Source: Komagataeibacter saccharivorans
Lineage (GTDB): Bacteria; Pseudomonadota; Alphaproteobacteria; Acetobacterales; Acetobacteraceae
Reading direction: 5' to 3'
Assembly: GCF_003207825.1 (NCBI RefSeq)
Contig: NZ_NKTY01000008.1
Span: 1 to 64,000 of the forward strand
DNA: 64,000 nucleotides
The notes under the pieces are model-generated. The model had not been told where the DNA came from and ran no database searches. It was given only the letters and a program-made list of their open reading frames with translations. Positions 16,943-25,568 of this stretch are shown one piece after another. The position numbers and the translations under genes were made by a program. The first letter of the stretch is position 1; every line of letters begins with the position of its first letter.

Positions 16943-17422
16943 ATGGGCTGACCGCAGCAGGCATATTCCACGATGATCGGGGGATAATGTTCCCTCGCCG
17001 CTGGCAATCAGGCCCACTCCCCCCACCCCGATCGCATGCCCGTCTTCCGTTACAGGGGAACGGACCCGCAGGCGTGTACCCTCTATCCCACCCTTGTCCA
17101 TCAGGGGACATAATCACGATCAGGGCGTGTATTTTCATCCCGAAGGTCGAAACCGGGTTCATAGGCCCGCGCTCCCCTTCACCGCCCGGCCTGTCCACGT
17201 TTCGATGCCGCCACAACAAACAACGTGAAGTTACGTGGATAGCAGGATGGCATTCCGGCTTATTTCACGCGGAGATATGAACGTACCAACCCGTTAATAT
17301 ATATAGATATTATGATCGGTTTTGGCCGATTTCCACCCCTGATCCGCTTTAAACGAGCCCGTTCGTGCTATGTGACATATCTGCATCGTACCGTGCATAT
17401 CGATATTTAACATGTAATAACG
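16943..17422. other. intergenic, no supportable gene
   Basis: About 480 bases. Two overlapping minus-strand frames (near 16941-17219 and 16739-17101) are open, but neither shows a recognisable motif and one runs through the terminator. I left them out. The right half (17280-17420) is AT-rich and includes a short ATCGG...CCGAT repeat near 17315. It is the far upstream region of the porin operon. Confidence 0.4.
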
Positions 17423-17434
17423 TTGTTTAAACAA
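17423..17434. promoter_or_regulatory. perfect 12-bp palindrome upstream of the porin-sulfate operon
   Basis: TTGTTTAAACAA ends 10 bases before the candidate -35 box. The position suits an activator or a repressor of the porin-sbp-cysTWA operon. Which protein binds is unknown. A sulfur-starvation regulator is a reasonable guess from the downstream genes. Confidence 0.4.
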
Positions 17435-17444
17435 AGTTCCACGC

Positions 17445-17473
17445 TTGACACGGTCCTTTGTCGTGAATTAACT
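17445..17473 (+). promoter_or_regulatory. candidate sigma-70 promoter of the porin-sulfate transport operon
   Basis: TTGACA at 17445-17450, a 17-base spacer and TTAACT at 17468-17473. The -35 box is perfect and the -10 box is weak, which is usual for a promoter that needs an activator. It lies 80 bases before the porin start. Confidence 0.5.
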
Positions 17474-17552
17474 CGCCATCAGATGTGGTTTTTATCGGTT
17501 TAACTATCTGCTTCGTGTTTTTATGCGCGATCGTAGGCGAGGAATTAAAAAA

Positions 17553-19325
17553 ATGGGCGTGCAACTTGGACGTCGTTATCTTCTTACGTTCAGCACCGTG
17601 ATTTCAGTCGTAGCCTGCCCGTCCCTGGCCGCGGCAGCCACCTCGCAAGACGATTCCGTACTCGCGCTCCGCCGCGAAATGCTGGAAATGCGCCGCCAGA
17701 TGTCGGCTGAAATCCAGCAGCTCCGCGCGCGTGTCGTCCGTGACGAAGGGCCGGGCGCCCTGCGCCCCGCAACGCTGGCGAAACGTCAGACACAGGTGGC
17801 CCGCGCGGCCGCGCAACCCGTGCCATGGTCGGGACCGCTGCCGGTCATCGGCGATGTCGAAGGGGGAGACCGCCCGCCCAGACCCCGAACCGATGCGGAG
17901 ACACGCACCGCCCTGTCCGAAGGGCCGATCCCGTCATGGGCTGAATTCAAGGCGGCCACGACGCGCGATGAAAACGTGCATATCGGCGGCATGAGCATCG
18001 GCTTCCCGTCGGGACGCCCGACCATCGCATCCGATGACAAGGCCTATGCCTTTTCCGTGGGGCTGCTGGCGCAGGAAGATATCGGCGGGTTCATGGGGGC
18101 TGGTCCCCGTGGAAGCGAGGCTAAGGGCAATTTCAGCAACCTGACCGAAAACGCCCGCCGCCTGCGCCTGTATTTTGCGTGGCGGTACAAGGACTGGGTC
18201 GTAAACCTGACGCCGGATTTCGGTTCAAGTTCGGTCGATGGCTCCGTTTCACTGTTTGAAGCCAACCTGAACTATACCGGCATCAAGCATACGACGCTGA
18301 CGGTAGGGTATTTCCAGCCCCGGTCGGAAGAAGAAAGCGCCGAACGTTCGGGCGCGTTCGAGTTCCTGGAGCGCCCGACCATTGTGGATCTGGTGCGTAA
18401 CCTTGCCGGTGGTGTCGCACGCTTCAGCGTCGGTGGTGAACATTACGAGGATCGCTGGCTGGTCGCCGCCTATTTCACGGGCCAGAAATTCGGTGATCGC
18501 AACAAGGACACAACAATCGTCGACAGCCAGACCGGCGGTGTCTTCCGTATTGCGGGACGGCCGTATGTCAGCAAGGACGTGGATGTCTATCTCGGCGCGG
18601 GTGCCACCAGCGCATTCAAGGTCAACCAGAACAGCAAGGGCCGCACCTATACCTTCAGCGACAATGTGGAAGTCCCGCTGGGGGAGACAAGCCTGCTGAC
18701 ATCGGGGGCGTTAAGCGACGTGGCCCAGATCTGGGCGGCGGGGCCGGAACTGGCGCTACGCTGGCGGCGGTTCCTGCTGAAGGGGCAATATTACCATGTC
18801 GGTGTGCAGCGCGGGCATGAAACCAATGCCGAACAGCTCCCCTCCCTCGGCTTTGATGGGTGGTATGTCGCCGCCAACTATACCCTGCTGGGCAAGGGAC
18901 GCGCGTTTAACGCCAAGACCGCAGCGTTTACCACGCCGGGCGTGGTGGAGGATTTCGACCCGTTCCGCAACCACTGGGGCGCGCTTGAAATTTCCGGGCG
19001 GTGGAGCGTGACCGATCTGGATGGCGTGGCCAGTCAGGGTGGCGCAGGCATCAACGGTGACCAGCAGACCGTGTGGGAAGCCGGGCTGAACTGGTACCCG
19101 ACCCGGCATGTGAAGTTCATGGTGGATTACGACCACTTCATCGTCAGCCGTTCCAAGGGTGTTTCGGGCGGATACAACGTGCTGGGCCGTGATGGCAACG
19201 CACTGGTGGGCCGTGTTCAGGCATCCTTCTGCCCCCTTGCGCGGTTACTGCGTGAATACTTGCGAAACCCGGTCACTACCAACAATAACAGGGAGATATT
19301 CCAATGGTTACCAAAACGCGCCTGA
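17553..19325 (+). CDS. OprO/OprP-like outer-membrane porin with a run-on C-terminus
   Basis: 590 residues from an ATG preceded by GAGGAA. A signal peptide ends at an SLAAAA site. Next comes a short coiled coil (about residues 35-62, LRREMLEMRRQMSAEIQQL), then a Pro-rich linker and a beta-barrel of the phosphate-selective OprO/P family (DNVHIGG-like start, LRLYFAWRYKDWVVNLTPDFG, GFDGWYVAANYTLLG). The natural barrel end is at Phe559 (GRVQASF), where such proteins usually stop with the terminal Phe read by the BAM machinery. Here the next codon is TGC, and the frame continues 31 residues into the start of the sbp gene. It is the first gene of the sulfate transport operon, so it may pass sulfate or other anions. 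Anion choice is inference. Confidence 0.85.
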   Translation: MGVQLGRRYLLTFSTVISVVACPSLAAAATSQDDSVLALRREMLEMRRQMSAEIQQLRARVVRDEGPGALRPATLAKRQTQVARAAAQPVPWSGPLPVIGDVEGGDRPPRPRTDAETRTALSEGPIPSWAEFKAATTRDENVHIGGMSIGFPSGRPTIASDDKAYAFSVGLLAQEDIGGFMGAGPRGSEAKGNFSNLTENARRLRLYFAWRYKDWVVNLTPDFGSSSVDGSVSLFEANLNYTGIKHTTLTVGYFQPRSEEESAERSGAFEFLERPTIVDLVRNLAGGVARFSVGGEHYEDRWLVAAYFTGQKFGDRNKDTTIVDSQTGGVFRIAGRPYVSKDVDVYLGAGATSAFKVNQNSKGRTYTFSDNVEVPLGETSLLTSGALSDVAQIWAAGPELALRWRRFLLKGQYYHVGVQRGHETNAEQLPSLGFDGWYVAANYTLLGKGRAFNAKTAAFTTPGVVEDFDPFRNHWGALEISGRWSVTDLDGVASQGGAGINGDQQTVWEAGLNWYPTRHVKFMVDYDHFIVSRSKGVSGGYNVLGRDGNALVGRVQASFCPLARLLREYLRNPVTTNNNREIFQWLPKRA

Positions 19326-20329
19326 CACGCCGTGGCCTGTTGCAGGCAACCCTTGCGGGTGGGGCGGCACTGGCGCTGCGCCCGACGCGGGCATGGGCTG
19401 CGACCGGCCTGCTCAATGTATCCTATGACCCGACACGCGAACTCTATCAGGACATCGACCGCAGCTTCTCGCGCTTCTGGGCGGAAGGGCATGGTGGCGC
19501 CCCGGTCCAGATCCGCACGTCGCATGGTGGATCGGGCGCGCAGGCCCGTTCCGTGCTGGAAGGTGCGCCCGCCGATATCGTGACCCTTGGCCTGGCCTAC
19601 GATATCGATATCCTTGCGCAGAATGGCCTGCTGGCCACCAACTGGCAGACACGCCTGCCCCATAATTCAACACCGTTCACCAGCACCATCGTTTTCCTTG
19701 TGCGCAAGGGAAACCCCAAAAACATCCATGACTGGCCCGACCTGATCCGCGATGGCGTGCAGGTCATCACCCCCAACCCCAAGACATCGGGCGGCGCGCG
19801 GTGGAACTATCTGGCGGCATGGGGCTGGGCGCTGAACCAGCCCGGCGGTTCGGCGGACAGTGCGCGTGCGTACCTCAAGAAGCTGTTTACGCATGTGCCG
19901 GTTCTGGATACCGGGGCGCGCGGCGCGACCAACAGCTTCGTCCAGCGCGGTCTGGGTGACGTGCTGCTGGCATGGGAGGACGAAGCCCTGCTTGCCACGC
20001 GCGAAATCGGGCCGGACCAGTTCGATATCGTGGTGCCGCCCGTCACCATCCTTGCCGAACCCCCCGTCGCGGTGGTGGACCGCAATGCGCAGGCGCATGG
20101 CACGACGGAAATCGCACAGGCCTATGTGCAATACCTGTTCAGCGACGCGGGGCAGAAAATCGGCGCGAAACATTATTTCCGCCCCGTCACCCCGGCCATA
20201 CTGGCTGAAAACCGCGACAGGTTTCCCGCCGTGCATACATTCGACATCGCAAGCCTGGGCGGGTGGACGAAGGTGCAGAAGGAACACTTCGCTGATGGCG
20301 GCATCTTTGACAGCATCTATACAAAATGA
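19304..20329 (+). CDS. sbp: sulfate/thiosulfate ABC transporter substrate-binding protein
   Basis: A 341-residue periplasmic binding protein of the Sbp/CysP family. It begins with a twin-arginine signal (TRRGLLQATLAGGAALAL and an AWAA cleavage site). The family motif NVSYDPTRELY follows directly, then SHGGSGAQARSV, VTPNPKTSGGARWNYLAAWG and a C-terminal YLFSDAGQKIGAKHYFRPV. A good AGGGAGAT ribosome-binding site lies 8 bases upstream, and 22 bases of the gene overlap the run-on end of the porin frame. It delivers sulfate or thiosulfate to CysTWA. It overlaps cysT by four bases. The twin-arginine pair suggests, but does not prove, Tat export. Confidence 0.94.
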   Translation: MVTKTRLTRRGLLQATLAGGAALALRPTRAWAATGLLNVSYDPTRELYQDIDRSFSRFWAEGHGGAPVQIRTSHGGSGAQARSVLEGAPADIVTLGLAYDIDILAQNGLLATNWQTRLPHNSTPFTSTIVFLVRKGNPKNIHDWPDLIRDGVQVITPNPKTSGGARWNYLAAWGWALNQPGGSADSARAYLKKLFTHVPVLDTGARGATNSFVQRGLGDVLLAWEDEALLATREIGPDQFDIVVPPVTILAEPPVAVVDRNAQAHGTTEIAQAYVQYLFSDAGQKIGAKHYFRPVTPAILAENRDRFPAVHTFDIASLGGWTKVQKEHFADGGIFDSIYTK

Positions 20330-21192
20330 CCGGCGCGCGCGCATTCCCGCTATGGCTTCCGCGTCGGCAGCATGATGCGCTGCCAGGGTTCGGGCCGGGA
20401 CTTGCCCTGACCCTGTTCTGGCTGGGCACGATGGTTGTCCTGCCCCTTGCCGCCCTGATCGTGCGGCCATGGGGTGAAGGACTGCATAGCGGCATGCAAG
20501 CCTTCGGGCATGCCGCGCATGACGGGCGCATGCTATCCGCGCTGGGCACAAGTTTCGGCTCGGCCCTGATGGGGGCGCTGGCCGATCTGGTGCCGGGCCT
20601 GCTGATCGCATGGGCGCTGGTGCGCAGCGACATTCCGGGGCGGGGGCTGATCGATATGGTGATCGAACTGCCCTTCGCCCTGCCAACCGCCGTGGTCGGC
20701 ATCACGCTGGCGACGCTGTATGGCCCGAACGGGTGGATCGGCGGCCCGCTGGCGCATCTGGGGGTGCATGTCGCCTTTACGCAGTCGGGCATCGTTCTGG
20801 CCCTTATGTTCGTGGGCCTGCCCTTTGTTGTCCGCACGGTTGCCCCGGTCCTGCGCAACCTGCCACGCGATGTGGAGGAAGCAGCCGAAATACTGGGGGC
20901 CAGCCGCGTGCAGATCGTGACGCGCGTGGTCCTGCCCGCGCTCTATCCCGCACTGGTCACGGCCTTCGGCATGGCGTTCGCACGCGGGATCGGGGAATAC
21001 GGGTCGGTCATCTTCATTGCGGGGAACCAGCCGTTCCATACCGAAATCGCCCCATTGCTGATTGTCATCCGCCTTCAGGAATATGACACGCAGGGCGCCA
21101 CGCTGATCGGGCTTGTACTGGTGGCGATATCGCTTGTTTCACTGGCCGCGATACGCCTGCTGCAACGCCACCTGTCCCATGGCGCGGGCTGA
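20326..21192 (+). CDS. cysT: sulfate ABC transporter permease CysT
   Basis: A 288-residue inner-membrane permease with six or so helices and the binding-protein-dependent transport (BPD) fold. Typical blocks include PFALPTAVVGITLATLYGPNGWIG in the middle, and an EEAAEILGASRVQIVTRVVLPALYP stretch, which is the EAA loop that contacts the ATPase. FARGIGEYGSVIFIAGN follows, characteristic of sulfate permeases. The start overlaps the sbp stop (ATGA), and translation probably depends on coupling because no separate Shine-Dalgarno is seen. It pairs with CysW as the membrane channel. Confidence 0.94.
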   Translation: MTGARAFPLWLPRRQHDALPGFGPGLALTLFWLGTMVVLPLAALIVRPWGEGLHSGMQAFGHAAHDGRMLSALGTSFGSALMGALADLVPGLLIAWALVRSDIPGRGLIDMVIELPFALPTAVVGITLATLYGPNGWIGGPLAHLGVHVAFTQSGIVLALMFVGLPFVVRTVAPVLRNLPRDVEEAAEILGASRVQIVTRVVLPALYPALVTAFGMAFARGIGEYGSVIFIAGNQPFHTEIAPLLIVIRLQEYDTQGATLIGLVLVAISLVSLAAIRLLQRHLSHGAG

Positions 21193-21206
21193 AAAAGGAA
21201 AATCCG

Positions 21207-22010
21207 ATGGCGCGCTTCATATTCGCATCCGCCGTGTACCTGCTGATCGGGCTGATCGTGATCCTGCCGGTGGTACTGGTGTTCGTGATGGCGTTTTCCC
21301 ACGGTCTGGCCACCGCGCTGGCGACATTTGCCGATCCTGATGCGCTGTCGGCCATACGGCTTACGGTCATCATGACGGTGCTGACGGTCGCCATCAACAC
21401 CGTGTTTGGCGTCATGGCGGCGTGGACCCTGTCACGCTTCCGCTTTCCCGGCCGGGGGGCGCTGATCGTGCTGATTGAACTGCCGCTCAGTGTATCACCC
21501 GTCGTGGGGGGGCTTGTCTGGCTGCTGGTATTCGGCACGCAGGGGTGGTGGGGGGCGGCGCTGGAACGCTGGGGCTATCCCGTCATGTTCGCCCCACCCG
21601 GTATCCTGCTGGCTACGGTATTCGTCACCTTCCCGTATGTTACGCGCACCCTCATGCCCGTGATGATCCATAACGGACGCGAGGGCGAGGACGCGGCCGT
21701 GCTGCTGGGGGCGGGATTATGGCAGATCCTGTGGCATGTCACCCTGCCCGGCGCGCGCCTTGCGCTGCTGTCGGGCGTGCTGCTGACAACAGCGCGGGCA
21801 ATGGGCGAATTCGGCGCGGTTTCAGTGGTGTCGGGCCATATTCCCGGCCTGACGGAAACCATCCCGCTGCATATCGAAACCCTGTATAACGGTTACCAGA
21901 CGGTGGCCGCCTTCACCATGGCGGGACTGCTGGCGATCATGGCCATGCTGGTCGTCACCGCCCGCACCCTGATCGAACGCCGCGCAGGCGCAAGGGGACT
22001 CATCGCATGA
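21207..22010 (+). CDS. cysW: sulfate ABC transporter permease CysW
   Basis: A 267-residue inner-membrane permease, the second channel half. Marks: LVFVMAFSHGL near the N-terminus, LPLSVSPVVGGLVWLLVFGTQGWWG, an EDAAVLLGAGLWQILWHVTLPGAR EAA loop, and RAMGEFGAVSVVSGHIPGLTETIPLHIETLYN, which is diagnostic for CysW. AAGGAAA lies 7 bases before the ATG. The stop overlaps cysA by four bases. Confidence 0.94.
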   Translation: MARFIFASAVYLLIGLIVILPVVLVFVMAFSHGLATALATFADPDALSAIRLTVIMTVLTVAINTVFGVMAAWTLSRFRFPGRGALIVLIELPLSVSPVVGGLVWLLVFGTQGWWGAALERWGYPVMFAPPGILLATVFVTFPYVTRTLMPVMIHNGREGEDAAVLLGAGLWQILWHVTLPGARLALLSGVLLTTARAMGEFGAVSVVSGHIPGLTETIPLHIETLYNGYQTVAAFTMAGLLAIMAMLVVTARTLIERRAGARGLIA

Positions 22011-23104
22011 GCGTACATCTCGATCACATCATCCGTGTCAGCCCGCAGAACGGGCGGCCAATCGTCAACGACGTTTCCCTTACGGTGGAAGATGGCAGCT
22101 TTACCGCGCTGGTCGGGCCATCGGGGGCGGGCAAGACATCGCTGCTGCGCGTGATTGCGGGGCTGGACGGCCATCAGGGCGGCACGGTTTCCATTGATGG
22201 CGCGCGCGTGGACAACGTGAACGCACGCGACCGCAATATCGGCTTTGTCTTTCAGCATTATGCCCTGTTCGCGCATATGACCGTGGCGGCCAATATCGGT
22301 TTCGGGCTGAGCATACGCCCGCGCCGCAGCAGGCCCGGCAGGGCTGAAATCGAACGCCGGGTTGCGGAACTGCTGGAGCTTATGCAGCTATCGGGCATGG
22401 GATCGCGCTATCCGCATGAACTGTCCGGCGGGCAGCGCCAGCGGGTGGCGCTTGCCCGCGCGCTGGCAACTGAACCGCGTGTCCTGCTGCTCGATGAGCC
22501 TTTTGGCGCGCTGGACCCGGTTGTGCGCAGGCAGATACGCGGCTGGCTGCGCGACCTGCATGAACGGCTGGGGCTTACGACCATCCTTGTCACGCATGAC
22601 CGGCAGGAAGCCACCGAACTGGCGGACACCATAGCCCTGATGCGCCACGGCCGCGTGGTGCAGACCGGCACCGCCCAGCAGCTTGAAGATACGCCCGCCG
22701 ATCCATTCGTGATGGAGTTCACCGGCGATGTCATCCGCATACCGGGCCGGATCGACAGGGGACTGTTCGTAGCCGACATGCCCGATATCCGTGCATTCGC
22801 CGCCAATGCGGCGGACGGGCGCGGCGAAGTCCTGATCCGCCCCGCGGATATCCGCCTGCTGCCCGATGCGGGCAGCGCCATGGCATGGCTGCGCCAGACG
22901 CGCGGCATGATCGGGACATATGATTTCACCACCGGCACGCAGACGCTGCGTTTTGAAACCGTGATACCCGCTGGCGCGGCGCCGATCATCGTCAACTGCG
23001 CGCTGGATATATCGGCAGGCCGCATCGCGCAGGGTGATGGGTGGATCGAACGGCAGGAAACCGGCGTGGCGCAGCCCGCAACGCCCCAGTCCACCGGACC
23101 GTAA
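22007..23104 (+). CDS. cysA: sulfate/thiosulfate ABC transporter ATP-binding protein
   Basis: A 365-residue ATPase. Walker A GPSGAGKTS is at residues 37-45. The Q-loop FVFQHYALF, the signature LSGGQRQRVALARAL, Walker B VLLLDEPFGALD and the H-loop LVTHD all follow in order. After about residue 235 a TOBE-like C-terminal domain with EVLIRPADIRLLP is present. It energises CysT/CysW on the cytoplasmic face. It overlaps cysW by four bases, and 54 bases later the nitroreductase gene follows with its own strong ribosome-binding site. Confidence 0.94.
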   Translation: MSVHLDHIIRVSPQNGRPIVNDVSLTVEDGSFTALVGPSGAGKTSLLRVIAGLDGHQGGTVSIDGARVDNVNARDRNIGFVFQHYALFAHMTVAANIGFGLSIRPRRSRPGRAEIERRVAELLELMQLSGMGSRYPHELSGGQRQRVALARALATEPRVLLLDEPFGALDPVVRRQIRGWLRDLHERLGLTTILVTHDRQEATELADTIALMRHGRVVQTGTAQQLEDTPADPFVMEFTGDVIRIPGRIDRGLFVADMPDIRAFAANAADGRGEVLIRPADIRLLPDAGSAMAWLRQTRGMIGTYDFTTGTQTLRFETVIPAGAAPIIVNCALDISAGRIAQGDGWIERQETGVAQPATPQSTGP

Positions 23105-23158
23105 GAATAGCCATCGCGCGGACTGAAAACACCCATTCCATAATGAAAGGAGACCCGG

Positions 23159-23788
23159 ATGAACCGGACAGCCACAACCAGTAGCGCATCACGCCGCAAG
23201 ACCCGCACGGGCACGCATGACCTTTTCCTTGCACGGTGGTCGCCGCGCGCGTTCGAACCGGTGGAAATCGAACGCGATACGCTCCTTTCCTTTCTGGAAG
23301 CGGGGCGCTGGGCGCCATCCGCCTATAATTTCCAGCCCTGGCGTTTCATCCATGCCCGCCGCGATACGCCGCAATGGGAAACGTTCGGGCAGTGGCTGCT
23401 GCCATTCAACCGGGCATGGGCGCAGAATGCGTCTGCCCTTGTCTATGTCGTCTCCCGCACGACCATCGTGCCACCGGGCAAGACGGAAGCCGTGCCGTCC
23501 CCCTCCCATGCTTTCGATGCGGGTGCGGCGGCCCTGCTGATCCAGCTACAGGCCGCGCATGAAGGATGGGCCAGCCATGTCATGGGCGGGATCAACCGCG
23601 ACGCCGCGCATGCGGGGCTGGGACTACCTGATGATTATACCGTGGAAGCCGCCATCGCCATCGGGCGGCGCGCGCACCCTGATGGACTGCCCGCCCATCT
23701 GGCGGACCGGGAATTCCCATCGGACCGGCTGCCACTTGATGAAATAGCATTTGAAGGACGGTTCCCGGCTGCTTCGGAACCCGTTTGA
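23159..23788 (+). CDS. nitroreductase-family flavoprotein
   Basis: A 209-residue FMN-dependent oxidoreductase of the nitroreductase fold. The FMN phosphate-binding RWSPRAFE at the N-terminus, RWAPSAYNFQPWRFI near residue 55, a DAGAAALLIQLQA helix in the middle and a C-terminal AIAIGRRAHPDGLP block are seen. AAAGGAGA precedes the ATG. It is probably the last gene of the sulfate transport operon (54-base gap). The substrate is unknown. A flavin-dependent step linked to sulfur starvation would fit the context but is only inference. Confidence 0.85.
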   Translation: MNRTATTSSASRRKTRTGTHDLFLARWSPRAFEPVEIERDTLLSFLEAGRWAPSAYNFQPWRFIHARRDTPQWETFGQWLLPFNRAWAQNASALVYVVSRTTIVPPGKTEAVPSPSHAFDAGAAALLIQLQAAHEGWASHVMGGINRDAAHAGLGLPDDYTVEAAIAIGRRAHPDGLPAHLADREFPSDRLPLDEIAFEGRFPAASEPV

Positions 23789-23813
23789 CGGGCACGGGAC
23801 CATATGCAGCCAT

Positions 23814-23842
23814 GCCGCAGCGGTAAAGATACCCGCTGCGGC
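23814..23842. terminator. hairpin between convergent nitroreductase and metI genes
   Basis: A 10-bp arm pair (GCCGCAGCGG with CCGCTGCGGC) around a 9-base loop lies 26 bases after the nitroreductase stop and 64 bases from the metI stop. There is no clear T-run on either strand, so the terminator role is only probable. Confidence 0.5.
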
Positions 23843-23905
23843 GTAATGGTCACTATTCCACCGGAATACGTCAGTCGGCCTTGCTGCCGGTAGGCCCGTC
23901 AGGTT

Positions 23906-24559
23906 TCAGTCATGCGCAAGACGGGCGGCAATACGGTTGCCTATTGTCTGCACCCCGATGACAAGGACAATCAGGACAGCGACGACCAGAAGCATCACCT
24001 GCGTATTGAACCGCTGGTATCCGTACCGGATGGCAAGATCGCCCAGTCCCCCTGCCCCCACGGCTCCCGCCATGGCCGACGCGCCAACCAGCGTGATGAG
24101 TGTGACCGTCAGTCCGGCGACAAGACCGGGCATGGCTTCAGGCAGCAGCACGTAACGCACGACCATCCAGCGCGTGCCCCCCATGATCTGCACGGCATCG
24201 ACCAGGTTGCGGTCCACTTCCCGCAGGGACACTTCCGCAATCCGGCCGAAATATGGAATGGCAGCGATCGACAGGGGAATGATCGCGGCTTCCGTGCCCA
24301 GCGCCGTCCCGGCGATCAGGCGCGTAAGCGGGATCAGCAGCACCAGCAGGATGATGAAGGGAATGGCGCGCAGCATGTCCATCGCCACCCCCAGCACGCG
24401 GGCCACCAGTGGCAGCGGATACAGCCCGCCCCGCCGCGTGATGACAAGCAGAAGCGCAAGCGGCAGGCCACCCACAACGGCTGCAAGCCCGGATGCCGCC
24501 ACCATTTCCAGTGTCTGCAACGTGGCGCGGGCAATCAGTTCAAGAATCAGCCGGGACAT
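23906..24559 (-). CDS. metI: methionine ABC transporter permease
   Basis: A 217-residue inner-membrane permease with five helices, the normal MetI length. Family blocks are TLEMVAASGLAAVVGGLPLALLLV at the N-terminus, MLRAIPFIILLVLLIPLTRLI, an EVSLREVDRNLVDAVQIMGGTRWMVVRYVLLPEA EAA loop and GAVGAGGLGDLAIRYGYQRF near the end. Its start overlaps the metN stop by 20 bases. Last gene of metQ-metN-metI on the minus strand. Confidence 0.94.
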   Translation of the reverse strand: MSRLILELIARATLQTLEMVAASGLAAVVGGLPLALLLVITRRGGLYPLPLVARVLGVAMDMLRAIPFIILLVLLIPLTRLIAGTALGTEAAIIPLSIAAIPYFGRIAEVSLREVDRNLVDAVQIMGGTRWMVVRYVLLPEAMPGLVAGLTVTLITLVGASAMAGAVGAGGLGDLAIRYGYQRFNTQVMLLVVAVLIVLVIGVQTIGNRIAARLAHD

Positions 24560-25568
24560 AGCCGGTAACCTCCATCGACCGTCCTGACTGTGACAGGAAA
24601 TCCAGAACCCCCTGTGTCCCGTTGGAAAGGGACAGGATCAGGTCCGCAAACGGCGCGCCGCCCACTTCCACCATACTGCCCTGCAACAGGGCGATATCCG
24701 TGCCGAAACGCTGGCTGGCGGCGGACAGGAACGGCTCCCACGCCGCATCCCCTTCCACCCGCAGCCTTATGATGGTGCGCGCGTCAGGGATTTTTTCACC
24801 GGTAAGCCGCGCTTCGATGGCTGGGGGCAGTTGTGGGCGACTATCGGACAGCAGCGCATGGGTGACGGCGTGGGTGGTGCCCCATATCTGCCGGGTGGGG
24901 CCATTTTCGATAATGCGCCCGTGATCCAGCACGATCACCTGCGTTGCGATGCGCCGTATCACGTCCATCTCATGTGTAATCAGCACAATGGTCAGGCCCA
25001 GCCTTGCATTGATTTCCCGCAGGAGTTGCAGGATCGATGCCGTGGTTTCGGGGTCCAGCGCGGATGTCGCCTCGTCACACAGCAGCAGGGCGGGATCGTT
25101 GGCCAGCGCGCGGGCTATGCCCACGCGCTGTTTCTGGCCACCCGACAGTTGCGACGGCCATTTATCGCCCTGCCCCGCAAGGCCCACGAGATGGAGAAGT
25201 TCCTCCACCCGTTCGTGCCGCACATCCTTTTTCACCCCGGCAATTTCCAGTGGCAGGGCGATATTCCCCGCCACCGTGCGGGCATTGAGCAGGTTGAAAT
25301 GCTGGAACACATAACCGATGCGCCGCCGCGCCTGCACCAGTTGCGCCTGCGTCAGCTCGGTCAGGTTTTCACCCTGCAGCACGATATGGCCCTCATCAGG
25401 CCGGTCCAGCGCGCCAAGACAGCGCAGGAGGGAGGACTTCCCCGCCCCCGAACGCCCGATTACACCAAGGATTTCCCCCTTCGGGACCGAAAAGCTGACA
25501 TCATCCAGCGCCAGATGCGAACCGAACCGGCGGGTAATCCCGACGACCTGCAACAGATCTACGACCAT
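24540..25568 (-). CDS. metN: methionine ABC transporter ATP-binding protein
   Basis: 342 residues from the ATG at 25568. Walker A GRSGAGKSS at 38-46, the LNARTVAGNIALPLEIAG segment typical of MetN after the Q-loop, signature LSGGQKQRVGIARAL, Walker B LLLCDEATSALDPETT and ITHEMDVIRRI H-loop. The C-terminal third (from about residue 260) is the NIL/ACT-like domain that binds methionine for trans-inhibition in this family. It overlaps the metQ end by 10 bases, and metI overlaps its own end. In-frame sequence upstream of 25568 lies inside metQ and is not part of the protein. Confidence 0.94.
   Translation of the reverse strand: MVVDLLQVVGITRRFGSHLALDDVSFSVPKGEILGVIGRSGAGKSSLLRCLGALDRPDEGHIVLQGENLTELTQAQLVQARRRIGYVFQHFNLLNARTVAGNIALPLEIAGVKKDVRHERVEELLHLVGLAGQGDKWPSQLSGGQKQRVGIARALANDPALLLCDEATSALDPETTASILQLLREINARLGLTIVLITHEMDVIRRIATQVIVLDHGRIIENGPTRQIWGTTHAVTHALLSDSRPQLPPAIEARLTGEKIPDARTIIRLRVEGDAAWEPFLSAASQRFGTDIALLQGSMVEVGGAPFADLILSLSNGTQGVLDFLSQSGRSMEVTGYVPADS

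Noticed and set aside
16739-17219. Two overlapping minus-strand frames after the second SSADH
   Set aside because: No motif, no good start signals, and one crosses the terminator.
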